DNA from: JAMBLL01 sp964460075
GTDB lineage: Bacteria > Actinomycetota > Acidimicrobiia > Spongiisociales > UBA5794
Length of the DNA: 40,120 nt
Reading direction: 5' to 3'
NCBI GenBank assembly: GCA_964460075.1
Contig: CAYWPC010000020.1
Coordinates: 1-40,120, forward strand
Below, in pieces: positions 8,973 through 17,243 of the stretch. Within the stretch, counting starts at the first letter, position 1, and each line of letters starts with the position of its first letter. The notes below the pieces were generated by a model that saw only the letters and a list, made by a program, of their open reading frames with translations, searched no databases and was not told where the DNA came from. A program made the position numbers and the translations under genes.

Positions 8973-10630
8973 TGCGCCGCCTCAAGTGCTTCTCTGGCGT
9001 GATACGAGCTGCGCACCAGGGGGCCCGATTCCACGTGTGCAATGCCAAACGCCTCACCGACAGCCTTGTACCGTGCGAACACGTCAGGGTGAACGTACCG
9101 GTGAATCCTTCGGTGGTGTGCGGTCGGCCGCAGGTACTGTCCGATGGTAACGACCTCAACGCCGACCGCGTTGAGGTCGGCGAGCGCGCCAAGAATCTCT
9201 TCATCGGTCTCACCCATGCCAACGATCAGCCCAGATTTGACCGTGCATGACGGGTTCGCCCACTTCGCCCTCGCAAGCAACGACAGCGAGCGCGCATAGT
9301 TCGCTGCGGTTCGTATATCGCGCTGCAGCCGAAGTACCGTCTCAGTGTTGTGATTCAGAACGGTCGGCTTGGCACGCATCACGATATCGAGAGGCTCGCG
9401 CTCACCCTTGAAATCGGGGATGAGCACCTCAATATCGCAGGCAGGGAGTCGCTCGCGAATCTCATGGATCGTGCGAGCAAAGATCGTTGCACCGCCATCC
9501 TCAAGGTCGTCACGGTTCACCGAGGTCAACACAGCGTGGCGTAGGTCCATCGCCACGATCGCCTCGGCAGCCCGGACAGGCTCGTCCTGATCGACCTCAT
9601 CTGGCCTTCCAGTGTTCACATCACAGAATGCGCACGCCCTTGTGCAGGTGTCACCGAGCAACATCAACGTCGACGTGCCAGACGACCAGCACTCGGATAT
9701 GTTTGGGCACCCTGCCTCCTCGCACACCGTGTTGAGGCCGAGATCACGGTTGAGCTTCTTGAGTTCCTTGAATTTTGCATCACGCAGGTCAACACGGACC
9801 TTCATCCACTCGGGTTTGGCTGGTTCGTCGGAGAGCAGACCCCGGATGGTCACAGGAACCTCGTTGGCGCGCTTTGGATCGAAAACGCCTGCCTCGATCA
9901 TCCGATCCACCTCGAAACTCGATCTACCCGTCCCCCTTGCGAAGGCTCCAAGCTGAATCTCGTTGCCCTCGTTCATCGAAAGTACAACGACGTGCGACAG
10001 CACACGCTCGACGACCTCCTCGATCGACACTTTCTGGCCGAGGATCTCCGACATCGACGTGACCGATCTATCTGAGATACCACACGGCACGATATTGTCG
10101 AAGTACTCCATGGAGGGGTCCACGTTGACAGCGAATCCGTGAGTCGCGACACCTCTCGAAACGCGAACACCGATTGCTGCAACCTTGCCAAGTTTCGTCC
10201 ACACCCCGGTGAGACCAGGTTCCGCCCATGCTTCGATTTCAAAGTCGCCGAGGGTGGAGATCAACACCTCCTCGATCCTGCGAACATGGCCAACGACGTC
10301 GAACCCGTCGCCGATCTTGGGGACCTCAACGACCGGATAGCCGACGAGTTGACCCGGCCCGTGATAGGTGATGTCGCCACCTCGGTCGACGTTGAACATC
10401 TCAGCCCCGATGTCGTCAAGATGTGAAAGGGGAATCGTCAGATTCGAGCCATCACCATTGCGCCCGACCGTGTACGTGTGCGGGTGCTCACAGACGAGTA
10501 AATAGTCATCACGGGTCCGCCCTTGGACGCGTCCCTCCCAGATCGCCCGTTGAAGATCCCACGCCTCCTGATAGGTCACACGACCCAACCACCTCGAACG
10601 GAGGGTTGGTGACGAGACGAGAGGTGTCAC
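8969..10630 (-). CDS. LipB-LipA fusion: octanoyltransferase plus lipoyl synthase in one chain
   Basis: A single uninterrupted 553-residue frame joins both steps of de novo lipoate synthesis. Residues 1-220 are LipB, which moves octanoyl from acyl carrier protein to a lipoyl domain: RGGDITYHGPGQ at 83-94, catalytic Lys149 in KLGKVAAIGV and catalytic Cys183 in IVPCGISD. Residues about 221-275 are a linker. Residues 276-553 are LipA, a radical-SAM sulfur-inserting enzyme: auxiliary-cluster cysteines 303, 308 and 314 (C-x4-C-x5-C), radical-SAM CTRACAFC with Cys329, 333 and 336, and the C-terminal RSSY motif at 540-543 whose Ser is a known cluster ligand. All catalytic residues of both halves are present. 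GTG 10628-10630 overlaps the E2 stop as GTGA; the stop overlaps the M24 start. The location beside its E2 substrate supports the role. Confidence 0.95.
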   Translation of the reverse strand: MTPLVSSPTLRSRWLGRVTYQEAWDLQRAIWEGRVQGRTRDDYLLVCEHPHTYTVGRNGDGSNLTIPLSHLDDIGAEMFNVDRGGDITYHGPGQLVGYPVVEVPKIGDGFDVVGHVRRIEEVLISTLGDFEIEAWAEPGLTGVWTKLGKVAAIGVRVSRGVATHGFAVNVDPSMEYFDNIVPCGISDRSVTSMSEILGQKVSIEEVVERVLSHVVVLSMNEGNEIQLGAFARGTGRSSFEVDRMIEAGVFDPKRANEVPVTIRGLLSDEPAKPEWMKVRVDLRDAKFKELKKLNRDLGLNTVCEEAGCPNISECWSSGTSTLMLLGDTCTRACAFCDVNTGRPDEVDQDEPVRAAEAIVAMDLRHAVLTSVNRDDLEDGGATIFARTIHEIRERLPACDIEVLIPDFKGEREPLDIVMRAKPTVLNHNTETVLRLQRDIRTAANYARSLSLLARAKWANPSCTVKSGLIVGMGETDEEILGALADLNAVGVEVVTIGQYLRPTAHHRRIHRYVHPDVFARYKAVGEAFGIAHVESGPLVRSSYHAREALEAAQ

Positions 10631-11901
10631 GAAAGTTCTTGCTCCCAGTCCCAGGTCTCGAGGTTCTCCTTGATACGCCTGAGGAACAGTGTCGCCGTTG
10701 CACCGTCGAAGACCCTGTGATCCCAGCTCAGACCCAGGTAGCCGATGTGGTGAATCGCCAGGCCATCGGATCCGTCTGGTAGCTCCACCACAACAGCTCT
10801 CTTCACAACAGTGTCCGTACTCAGAATCGCCGAGTTCGGAACGGGAATGATGGGAGCGCTCATGAAGGAGCCGAACGGCCCGGGATTGGTGATGGAGAAG
10901 GTGAAACCGGCGAGGTCATCTGGTCCGAGATTGCCCGCCCTGGCATCTCTAGCCATCCTGCGGATCGACCTCGCGAGAGCCTTGAGAGTCATCGAGTCGG
11001 CATCGCGGATGTTCACAACCACAAGACCTTCTTGTTCGAGGTCAACGGCGATACCGAGGTGTATCGACCGATTGAATGTTTGCGTTCCGGCCTCGATGTC
11101 AAACAACGAGTTCACTTCGGGATACGCCGTGAGGGCATCCATGGTGGCTCTCGCAACGAACGGGAGATACGTGGGGGAGAATCCCTCTGTCGCCTTGAAA
11201 GCCGGACCTAGCTTGGCCCGAACCACGGCTACACGTTCGTAGTCGACCTCGACTGAGGTCCACACGTGGGCAGCGGACTGTTTGGCATGGAGCATGTTGG
11301 TTGCAATACGAGAGCGAAGCCTCGATATCTCTCGAACATCACCTGTCTGAGCCATGGCCTGCCGTTTCGGTGCCGTTGCTTGCACAGGATGAGATGAAGC
11401 CGACACCGGCAACGGTGGCACCGAAGACGTCGGCGCATCTCCGCGAGCCGCAACGAACATCTCTACATCTCTGCGCGTGATCCTGCCACCATCGCCGGTG
11501 CCCGGAACCATTGCCAAATCGACCGCGTACTCTGCAGCGAGTCTGCGAACGACCGGAGAAAGTACACCGCGACGCTCTGTCTGGACCGCAGTTGGTCTCA
11601 TGTCCACCACATCGCCAGAGTCGTCCGTTGTGATATTGGCACCAGCGTCTGAAGGCTCCTCACCTTCGCTGGTCAGAATCGCCAGCGCTGTACCGACATC
11701 AACCGTGGTTCCTGCCGGAACAAGGATCTCTGTGAGCACTCCAGCGGCGGGAGAGGGAACTTCGGTGTCGACCTTGTCGGTTGAGATCTCGACGAGGATG
11801 TCGTCTTCAGCAACGTACTCGCCTATCTGCTTTACCCATGCAAGGATCGTGCCCTCTGTGACCGTTTCCCCGAGCTGGGGCATCGTGATGGTGACCGCCA
11901 T
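10627..11901 (-). CDS. 2-oxo acid dehydrogenase E2 component (dihydrolipoamide acyltransferase)
   Basis: Core acyltransferase of a 2-oxo acid dehydrogenase complex, 424 residues. Domain order: one N-terminal lipoyl domain (1-76) with lipoylated Lys43 in STDKVDTEV; a flexible linker; a peripheral-subunit-binding domain at about 113-148 (LSPVVRRLAAEY, GGRITRRDV); and the catalytic domain from about 190 ending with the active-site motif DHRVFDG (His395, Asp399). The start ATG 11899-11901 has AAGGAG at 7 nt. It lies 60 bp after lpdA and overlaps lipBA. No E1 gene is in the window, so whether the complex acts on pyruvate, 2-oxoglutarate or branched-chain 2-oxo acids is open; sucB-like naming is common for this type in actinobacteria. 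Confidence 0.93.
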   Translation of the reverse strand: MAVTITMPQLGETVTEGTILAWVKQIGEYVAEDDILVEISTDKVDTEVPSPAAGVLTEILVPAGTTVDVGTALAILTSEGEEPSDAGANITTDDSGDVVDMRPTAVQTERRGVLSPVVRRLAAEYAVDLAMVPGTGDGGRITRRDVEMFVAARGDAPTSSVPPLPVSASSHPVQATAPKRQAMAQTGDVREISRLRSRIATNMLHAKQSAAHVWTSVEVDYERVAVVRAKLGPAFKATEGFSPTYLPFVARATMDALTAYPEVNSLFDIEAGTQTFNRSIHLGIAVDLEQEGLVVVNIRDADSMTLKALARSIRRMARDARAGNLGPDDLAGFTFSITNPGPFGSFMSAPIIPVPNSAILSTDTVVKRAVVVELPDGSDGLAIHHIGYLGLSWDHRVFDGATATLFLRRIKENLETWDWEQELS

Positions 11902-11961
11902 GGCTTCGCTCCTTGTGAACGCCGATCCGCGAGATCAGCGCTGTGCTCTGTCGTACTCGTA

Positions 11962-13335
11962 CTAGTGCAGCGGCTTCCCTGCAGCTGCCAGAAGGGTCTC
12001 ACCGATTGCCTCGGCGATGGTTGGATGTGCGTGAATGAACGCTGCGGCTTCTGACGGAAGTGCCTCCCACCCAACGGAATACATGAGTTCGTGGATGAGC
12101 TCTCCCGCCCCAGGCCCGACAACCGTTGCGCCAAGAATCGGACCATCGATCTCAGTGACGATCTTGACGGTGCCACCGACCTCGTTCTGGATGATGGCTC
12201 TGCCGGTTCCACGCATACCGTGCTCTGTAGTCTCGACCGTGAACCCTTCAGCCGTCGCAACTGCCTCGGTCCGTCCCACGGACCCAATCTCTGGATGGGT
12301 GTACACGACCATCGGAACGGCGTTGTAGTTCGCACCCACAGGCTCGCCGGTCGCAATGTGGGTTACCGCCACAATCGCCTCAGCGAAAGCAACGTGTGCA
12401 AGTTGGGGTGTGCCAGCAACGATGTCTCCCACGGCGTAGACACCATCGACGTCGGTGAGCATCGTTGCCGTGTCGACGTTGACGAACCCCTTGTCTGCCT
12501 CGAGGCCGACGGACTCAAGCCCGCAATCAGATGTGACCGGCCTGCGACCCACAGCCATCAGCACAACATCAACCTCGACCGTGTCGTCACCGTGAGGCAC
12601 AACGACACTGGAATCGCCGACACGCGCCGGCCCAACACCCACACCGAGATGCATGCTGATCTTTCTTCGTCTGAACGCCCGTTCGAGAATCTTGGCTGCC
12701 TCAGGTTCCATGCCAGGGACGAGCTGGCCCTCCATTTCGAAGATGTGCACCTCGGTGCCGACTTCGGCGAGAAACGATGCGAATTCACAGCCGATGACTC
12801 CCCCACCGACGATCGCGACCCGCTGAGGCTTTTCTGTCCAGTCGAGTGCATCATCTGACGTGACGATTCGATCATGATCAAGGTCGTACCCTGGGATGGT
12901 GGCTGGTTGGGATCCGGTCGCGAGGATGACGGCCCGCGCCTTGATCTGAGACTCCGAACCGTCGGCTCCTTCCACAGAAACAGAGCCAGGCCCAACGATG
13001 CGACCGTGCCCTTCGATTACCTCAACACCCCTTGCCTTGAGCGTCCCAGAGAGACCCTTGACCAGCAGCTCGACAATCTTCTGCTTTCGGCCGAGCGCGG
13101 TCGGCCATACGAATTCGGGTTCTGATGTCTTGACTCCGTATTCCCCAGCACCCGCAACAGTCGAGTAGACGTGTGCCGACTCGATCCAAGCCTTTGCTGG
13201 GATGCAGCCACGCAACAGACATGTGCCCCCTACACGGTCCTTCTCGATGAGTGCCACAGAGAGACCAAAATTGTGCGCGTAGAGCGCCGAGGCATATCCG
13301 CCGGGACCACCCCCGATGATGACAATGTCGTACAT
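11962..13335 (-). CDS. lpdA: Dihydrolipoamide dehydrogenase (E3)
   Basis: FAD- and NAD-dependent enzyme that reoxidises dihydrolipoyl groups on E2. From ATG 13333-13335 it is 457 residues. Visible: the FAD-binding GGGPGGYASALYA near residue 8, the redox disulfide GGTCLLRGC (Cys39 and Cys44), the second Rossmann motif VAIVGGGVIGCEFASF, the AVGD motif in GVYAVGDIVAG, and the C-terminal dimer-interface HAHPTIAEA with the catalytic His-Glu pair. The frame extends 13 codons upstream, but the chosen ATG gives the canonical MYDIVIIGGG start and has a GGAG at 11 nt. It is the first gene of the lipoyl operon and divergent from the small gene at 13425. Confidence 0.95.
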   Translation of the reverse strand: MYDIVIIGGGPGGYASALYAHNFGLSVALIEKDRVGGTCLLRGCIPAKAWIESAHVYSTVAGAGEYGVKTSEPEFVWPTALGRKQKIVELLVKGLSGTLKARGVEVIEGHGRIVGPGSVSVEGADGSESQIKARAVILATGSQPATIPGYDLDHDRIVTSDDALDWTEKPQRVAIVGGGVIGCEFASFLAEVGTEVHIFEMEGQLVPGMEPEAAKILERAFRRRKISMHLGVGVGPARVGDSSVVVPHGDDTVEVDVVLMAVGRRPVTSDCGLESVGLEADKGFVNVDTATMLTDVDGVYAVGDIVAGTPQLAHVAFAEAIVAVTHIATGEPVGANYNAVPMVVYTHPEIGSVGRTEAVATAEGFTVETTEHGMRGTGRAIIQNEVGGTVKIVTEIDGPILGATVVGPGAGELIHELMYSVGWEALPSEAAAFIHAHPTIAEAIGETLLAAAGKPLH

Positions 13336-13424
13336 ACGAAAAGTTGCTCCAGAGACGTGCAATCGATAGCCCAAGGATAGCGGGACACCAGCAACACACT
13401 CGCCGGCTCGGATACCCTTGCAGC

Positions 13425-13511
13425 GTGCAGACTCGATATCTCATTCTTGCATCCCTCGCTGCGGGACTCATCATCCTCACGGCGACAGCTCTGTGGTTCA
13501 CGACGCTGTGA
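13425..13511 (+). CDS. 28-residue single-pass membrane peptide, coupled to the next gene
   Basis: A tiny frame starting GTG 13425-13427: MQTRYL, then a hydrophobic helix of about 20 residues (ILASLAAGLIILTATALWF), then TTL. There is no convincing ribosome-binding site, but a TACCCT -10-like box lies at 13413-13418, 6 nt before the GTG, which fits a leaderless mRNA. The TGA (13509-13511) overlaps the GTG of the hydrolase (13508-13510) as GTGA, the same coupling arrangement used by several definite gene pairs in this window. The helix has a positive N-terminus, suggesting N-in topology. It could be a membrane anchor or partner for the hydrolase, or only a coupling ORF. Short length limits certainty. 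Confidence 0.5.
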   Translation: MQTRYLILASLAAGLIILTATALWFTTL

Positions 13512-14131
13512 CATCTCAAGCCCTTGCCACCGAGGATGGCGTCACGCTCGAGATGCTCCTTGACACACCCGCCAAACCCCGAGGCACGATCGTCGTGTGC
13601 CACCCCCATCCCCAGCACGGGGGAACGATGCGCGCACCAATCCTCGAAGCGATCGCCAAGACAGCGGTCGCTTCCGCGTACGCGGTTCTCCGCTTCAACT
13701 TCAGGGGGGTCGGGACCTCGACGGGTACGTTTGGTGGCGGCGTAGATGAGCTTTTCGACGTGGCAGCAGCGGTGAGCCACGCAGAGTCACTCGGTCATCC
13801 GGTCGTCGGTATCTGTGGCTGGTCGTTCGGAGCGGCCACGGCGCTCAACTGGCAGGCTGCCAGCGGATCGAGTCTCACCTACATTGGCATTGCTCCTCCT
13901 GTCGACAACCCTGGCACACCAAAGCTCCCGGATCCGTCGGGTCTCATGCAAGCGAGGCGGGGTTTCATCGTTGGAGAGCGCGATCAGTTCGTGGACACGG
14001 CCGCTCTTGAGGCTTACGCCGCTTCGATCGATGCATCGTGCACCGTGTATCCCTCAGCGGACCACTTTTTCGTGTTCAGACACGATCGACTATCACGGGA
14101 TGTGTTGAGGATCATCGAATCCGAGACCTAG
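13508..14131 (+). CDS. Alpha/beta hydrolase
   Basis: A 207-residue serine hydrolase of the alpha/beta fold with no recognisable substrate-specific feature. Visible: an oxyanion region with HPHPQHGGTM near residue 30, the FNFRGVGTSTG loop, the nucleophile elbow GWSFGA (Ser as nucleophile), the acid in VGERDQFVD and the catalytic His in SADHFF. This pattern matches the short dienelactone-hydrolase/YfbB-like group, which often acts on small esters. The start GTG 13508 overlaps the stop of the preceding 28-residue ORF. The stop TAG (14129-14131) overlaps the convergent stop of the gene on the other strand by sharing a CTAG. Confidence 0.88.
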   Translation: MTSQALATEDGVTLEMLLDTPAKPRGTIVVCHPHPQHGGTMRAPILEAIAKTAVASAYAVLRFNFRGVGTSTGTFGGGVDELFDVAAAVSHAESLGHPVVGICGWSFGAATALNWQAASGSSLTYIGIAPPVDNPGTPKLPDPSGLMQARRGFIVGERDQFVDTAALEAYAASIDASCTVYPSADHFFVFRHDRLSRDVLRIIESET

Positions 14132-14364
14132 CGGCCTGTCGGAGATGCGGGCCACGGTCGAAATCCACGATTGCGGGCATCAGCAACGGTGTCGGGAGCA
14201 AACGTCCGCACGAGCCCGCGACCGAGTAGGTCGTCGGCATCGACCCTGTTGGACAGCATCGTGAACTGGGACTCGTCGTCACAGTCGTACACCCGCATAT
14301 CGTCACGAGTGCCTATGTATCGATGATCCTCAAATCTTGCAAGGCGCGACATCATCTCCCTCAC
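14128..14364 (-). CDS. Small conserved-type hypothetical protein
   Basis: A 78-residue acidic protein with motifs such as FEDHRYIGTRDDMRVYDCDD and RTFAPDTVADARNRGF. Composition and codon use match neighbouring genes, so it looks real. No domain is recognised. The start is ambiguous: GTG 14362-14364, or ATG 14353-14355 or 14350-14352; a GAGGGAG lies immediately before the ATGs, which is too close to serve them well. It follows a lipoprotein gene by 21 bp and is probably co-transcribed with it. Its stop overlaps the convergent hydrolase stop. Confidence 0.6.
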   Translation of the reverse strand: MREMMSRLARFEDHRYIGTRDDMRVYDCDDESQFTMLSNRVDADDLLGRGLVRTFAPDTVADARNRGFRPWPASPTGR

Positions 14365-14385
14365 TCAAGAAGTCAATCTAACGCG

Positions 14386-14841
14386 TCACCCGCGAACGAA
14401 TCGCATCGTGCCCGCGGTAATACCGCTGCCACCAACGCTGAGCAGTAACTCGCCTGTGACGCCTTCGCCTGCGAACTCGATTCGCCAACCACCGTCGGTC
14501 CCACCCGACGCGGTCACCTCGTATCCAAGGATTGGCAGGTTCTGTGTGTAATAGTCCACCACTGCTGAGACGTTTGCCGGAAAGGTCGCAACGACCTCCG
14601 TGAGCCCGCGGGTTCCGTCGATCATCGTGGAGCCAATCGTGGAGCGCACTGGCATGGGCCAGGACGCCGGAACTGATGCTGGCATTATGCCTCTACCGAA
14701 CTCGAGGTCTGGAAGTTCGATCGTCGTCGTGGTCGAACCGGCATCTGTGACAGTGGAATCACTGCCTGCGGTACTCGTGCACGCTGCGGCTGCGATAGTT
14801 ATCGCAACAAGGAGCGTTGCCAGAAGTCGACGATGTTTCAT
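14386..14841 (-). CDS. Small lipoprotein of unknown function
   Basis: A 151-residue exported lipoprotein: MKHRRLLATLL, a hydrophobic stretch and a lipobox ending AAAAC with Cys21. A Thr/Ser-rich linker (GSTTTTIELP) leads to a globular domain with conserved-looking segments PASWPMPV, VATFPANVSAVVDYYTQNLPILGYEV and GGWRIEFAGEG. The FPA...YYxxxLxxxGYEV pattern is seen in many small actinobacterial lipoproteins of unknown function. Start ATG 14839-14841. Followed at 21 bp by the 78-residue gene. Confidence 0.78.
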   Translation of the reverse strand: MKHRRLLATLLVAITIAAAACTSTAGSDSTVTDAGSTTTTIELPDLEFGRGIMPASVPASWPMPVRSTIGSTMIDGTRGLTEVVATFPANVSAVVDYYTQNLPILGYEVTASGGTDGGWRIEFAGEGVTGELLLSVGGSGITAGTMRFVRG

Positions 14842-14904
14842 CTGCTGCCTCCATGATGCGCGAGGAGTCCAAGTGTATGAACCCGATTCGGGTAGCGAAG
14901 TTCG

Positions 14905-15321
14905 TCAAGCAACATCGTCGGGATCTGCTGCATCGCCTATCGCACCGATCGCCTGGAGATACTTTGACTGAAGATCGAGAACTGCATATATCTGGTCCGG
15001 CTCGTATGCGTGGCCAGCCCTGAGGGACATCTCTTGTGCGTACGCAGCAGCGGCCTCTCCTCCAACAACTGGGTTACCATCGACCTTCCAGAGGTCCGGT
15101 TGTTGGAGATAGTGCATCTCCCACTCGAGGATCCTACGGATGTCCGACCTCGACAGATCATGGCGGTCCCCTCCGAGGCCATCCCAGATAAATTCGATCG
15201 AGTCTTCGACGCCGTAGATCACCTCCCTGTGAGACATTCGCTTCGACTCTTGCCAAAACATGGCAATACCGAACGCAAGCACGACGCCCATCATGACCGC
15301 AAAGAACAGTGGACCATTCAT
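14905..15321 (-). CDS. Single-pass membrane protein of unknown function
   Basis: A 138-residue protein from ATG 15319-15321: MNGPL, then one transmembrane helix at about 6-25 (FFAVMMGVVLAFGIAMFW), then a soluble domain rich in charged residues (EVIYGVEDSIEFIWDGLGGDRHDLSRSDIRRILEWEMHYLQ is spread over about residues 36-75). No family recognised. There is no ribosome-binding site; a TACGCT -10-like box at 15329-15334 lies 7 nt before the ATG, so the mRNA may be leaderless. The frame is open 50 codons further upstream, but that extension is not protein-like. Divergent from the DsbB gene. Confidence 0.65.
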   Translation of the reverse strand: MNGPLFFAVMMGVVLAFGIAMFWQESKRMSHREVIYGVEDSIEFIWDGLGGDRHDLSRSDIRRILEWEMHYLQQPDLWKVDGNPVVGGEAAAAYAQEMSLRAGHAYEPDQIYAVLDLQSKYLQAIGAIGDAADPDDVA

Positions 15322-15410
15322 AACGACGAGCGTAGGCCAACCGCCGCAGTTCTCGGATAGGCATACGACCCAGTTGTCGGTAGCGTGCGGACCGAAGGTC
15401 AGGGGATTGT

Positions 15411-16007
15411 GTGCCGTTCGAAACAATGCGAACCTTCTTCGCTCTCGCTGCGCTTGCAGCCAATGTGGCAACGATCGCGCTCGTTGTCACTGGATTGCGC
15501 TGGCGTAACGGAGACAAGAGGGGCAAGAGTCCGCTCGAGTTCCTGAGAGGAACCACGTTATGGCTCGCTGGAGGTGTTGCTCTCGCCGCGACGCTCGGCA
15601 GCTTGTACCTCTCAGAGATCGTCCATTTGATTCCGTGCAAGTTGTGCTGGTATCAGCGAATCGCGATGTATCCGATCGCTGTCATCCTTCTCATTGCTGC
15701 GGCACGCAGGGACGGCAAGGTCCGTGTATATGCAGCTACGCTCGCCACGATCGGTGCGGCGATCGCGATTTGGCACCGCTTGATCCAGGCGTATCCGAGC
15801 CTTGAGTCTGGATCGTGTTCCGCTGTTGGGCCTCCGTGCAGCGCACCGTATGCAATGGAGTTCGGTTTCGTCACCATCCCCTACATGGCCCTGTCTGCGT
15901 TCCTTCTTATCCTCGCTCTCTTGTGGGTCGACCGGCTGCACGACGTCCGGCAGGAATCTGGAGGGTCGAATACAGACCTGTCGGTGTCCCAGGAGGAACG
16001 TCCATGA
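15411..16007 (+). CDS. Disulfide bond formation protein, DsbB/BdbC family
   Basis: Membrane quinone-linked oxidoreductase that reoxidises a DsbA-type thiol oxidase outside the membrane. The 198-residue protein has four hydrophobic segments (about 7-28, 48-70, 84-98, 107-122, and a last one at 155-174, so four to five). The quinone-side motif CKLCW (Cys76, Cys79) followed by YQR is typical of the family; the second pair is Cys136 and Cys143 in the extracytoplasmic loop. GTG 15411 is preceded by AGGGG at 5 nt; ATG 15426 is an alternative. Its stop overlaps the next gene's ATG, and that gene encodes the likely partner. Confidence 0.9.
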   Translation: MPFETMRTFFALAALAANVATIALVVTGLRWRNGDKRGKSPLEFLRGTTLWLAGGVALAATLGSLYLSEIVHLIPCKLCWYQRIAMYPIAVILLIAAARRDGKVRVYAATLATIGAAIAIWHRLIQAYPSLESGSCSAVGPPCSAPYAMEFGFVTIPYMALSAFLLILALLWVDRLHDVRQESGGSNTDLSVSQEERP

Positions 16008-16621
16008 GCGCGCAGCGTTCGTCAGGTACCAGGACTGCGATCATCTTCGCAGCAGTTGCCGGCATCGTCCTCGTGCTCTTGGTTGCTGCGGTCTTCCTCG
16101 GTGACCAGCAGGCAGGTTCCGAATTTGGGGAACCGACACTTGCCGGGTCACCTCTGCCTCCCATGCCCTCGACGGCACGGCTCGACACATCGGCTGCGGG
16201 TCTTACCTATCCACAAATTGCAGGAGAGAGCTTCGACGGCAGCGAAGTCACCATCACGAACGACGGCAGAGCCAAGGCAATCGTCTTCCTCGCCCACTGG
16301 TGCCCGCACTGCCAGGTGGAGGTTCCCAAGATCCAGGAGTGGCTCGACAATGGTGGTAGCGTCGATGGCGTGGATTTGTACTCTGTTGTAACAGCGATCG
16401 ATTCGACGAAGCCGAACTATCCGCCTTCGGCGTGGCTTGAACGTGAGCATTGGACTGTGCCGGTGATTCGCGACGACCAAAGTGGAATCGCGCACCGAGC
16501 GTACGGATCAGGTGGATTCCCCTATTGGGTGTTCACGAACTCTGACGGCACCGTTGCCTTGAGGGCGGCGGGTGAAGTCGAGATCAGCGAGTTCGTGAGC
16601 ATCCTCGAATCGCTCGAATAG
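16004..16621 (+). CDS. Membrane-anchored CPHC thioredoxin-fold protein (DsbA-like)
   Basis: A 205-residue protein with an N-terminal membrane anchor or signal (about residues 11-33) and a thioredoxin fold from about 70. The redox motif is CPHC (Cys100, Cys103) in FLAHWCPHCQVE, the DsbA-type dipeptide that favours oxidation. The cis-Pro loop is GGFPYWVF. It is likely the thiol oxidase recharged by the DsbB-like protein encoded immediately upstream: ATG 16004 overlaps that stop as ATGA and has AGGAGG at 7 nt. Followed 3 nt later by an MBL-fold gene. Confidence 0.9.
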   Translation: MSAQRSSGTRTAIIFAAVAGIVLVLLVAAVFLGDQQAGSEFGEPTLAGSPLPPMPSTARLDTSAAGLTYPQIAGESFDGSEVTITNDGRAKAIVFLAHWCPHCQVEVPKIQEWLDNGGSVDGVDLYSVVTAIDSTKPNYPPSAWLEREHWTVPVIRDDQSGIAHRAYGSGGFPYWVFTNSDGTVALRAAGEVEISEFVSILESLE

Positions 16622-16624
16622 GCA

Positions 16625-17230
16625 ATGAGCGACATCGTCTTTCAGGGTGACGGATTCACGATCGAGCGCATTGTGGTGGGCGAATTCGACAACAACGTCT
16701 ACTTGGTCACCGATTCGTCCACCCACGAAGCACTCATCATCGATGCAGCTGACGAAGCGTCTCGCATCATCGACATGGCAGAAACTGCACGCGTGCTTGG
16801 CGTGTTTACGACACACGGCCACTGGGATCATCACCAGGCTGTGCATGAGGTCTCAGAGGCTCTCGGTGTGCCATTCATGCTCCACTACCTCGACGTCGCT
16901 ATCGCCGAGAAGTCTCCAGATTCCATAACTGATGCAGGGCCACTGATGATCGGAAAGACTGAGGCAACGGTCCTCCACACCCCTGGCCATACGCCGGGGT
17001 CGGTGTGCCTAGCGCTCGATGGCGTGGTGCTGAGCGGTGACACGCTGTTCCCAGGCGGACCGGGTGCGACACGATTCGAGCACAGCTCGTTTGCGACAAT
17101 CATCGAGTCGTTGGAAACCGAGCTCTTCGTGCTACCGGATGAGTCCGTCGTGCTTCCTGGTCACGGCGATTCGACGACGATAGGATCCGAGCGACCACAG
17201 CTCGGAGCATGGATCGAGCGCGGCTGGTAG
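16625..17230 (+). CDS. Metallo-beta-lactamase-fold hydrolase, glyoxalase II-like
   Basis: A 201-residue MBL-fold hydrolase. The metal motif THGHWDHH is near residues 63-70; the other ligands are His in HTPGHTPGS, Asp in LSGDTLFPGG and His in VLPGHGD. This is the glyoxalase II/YcbL pattern, whose members hydrolyse thioesters such as S-lactoyl derivatives of low-molecular-weight thiols; in actinobacteria the thiol would be mycothiol rather than glutathione (inference). It sits 3 nt after the CPHC protein and 13 nt before the LLM oxidoreductase, so it is part of one operon. Confidence 0.88.
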   Translation: MSDIVFQGDGFTIERIVVGEFDNNVYLVTDSSTHEALIIDAADEASRIIDMAETARVLGVFTTHGHWDHHQAVHEVSEALGVPFMLHYLDVAIAEKSPDSITDAGPLMIGKTEATVLHTPGHTPGSVCLALDGVVLSGDTLFPGGPGATRFEHSSFATIIESLETELFVLPDESVVLPGHGDSTTIGSERPQLGAWIERGW

Positions 17231-17243
17231 CGAGGAGCACACG

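Noticed and set aside
9900..9990. Frameshift or gene boundary between LipB and LipA
   Set aside because: The frame is continuous, the linker has normal composition and no stop or ribosome-binding site is placed to start LipA separately.
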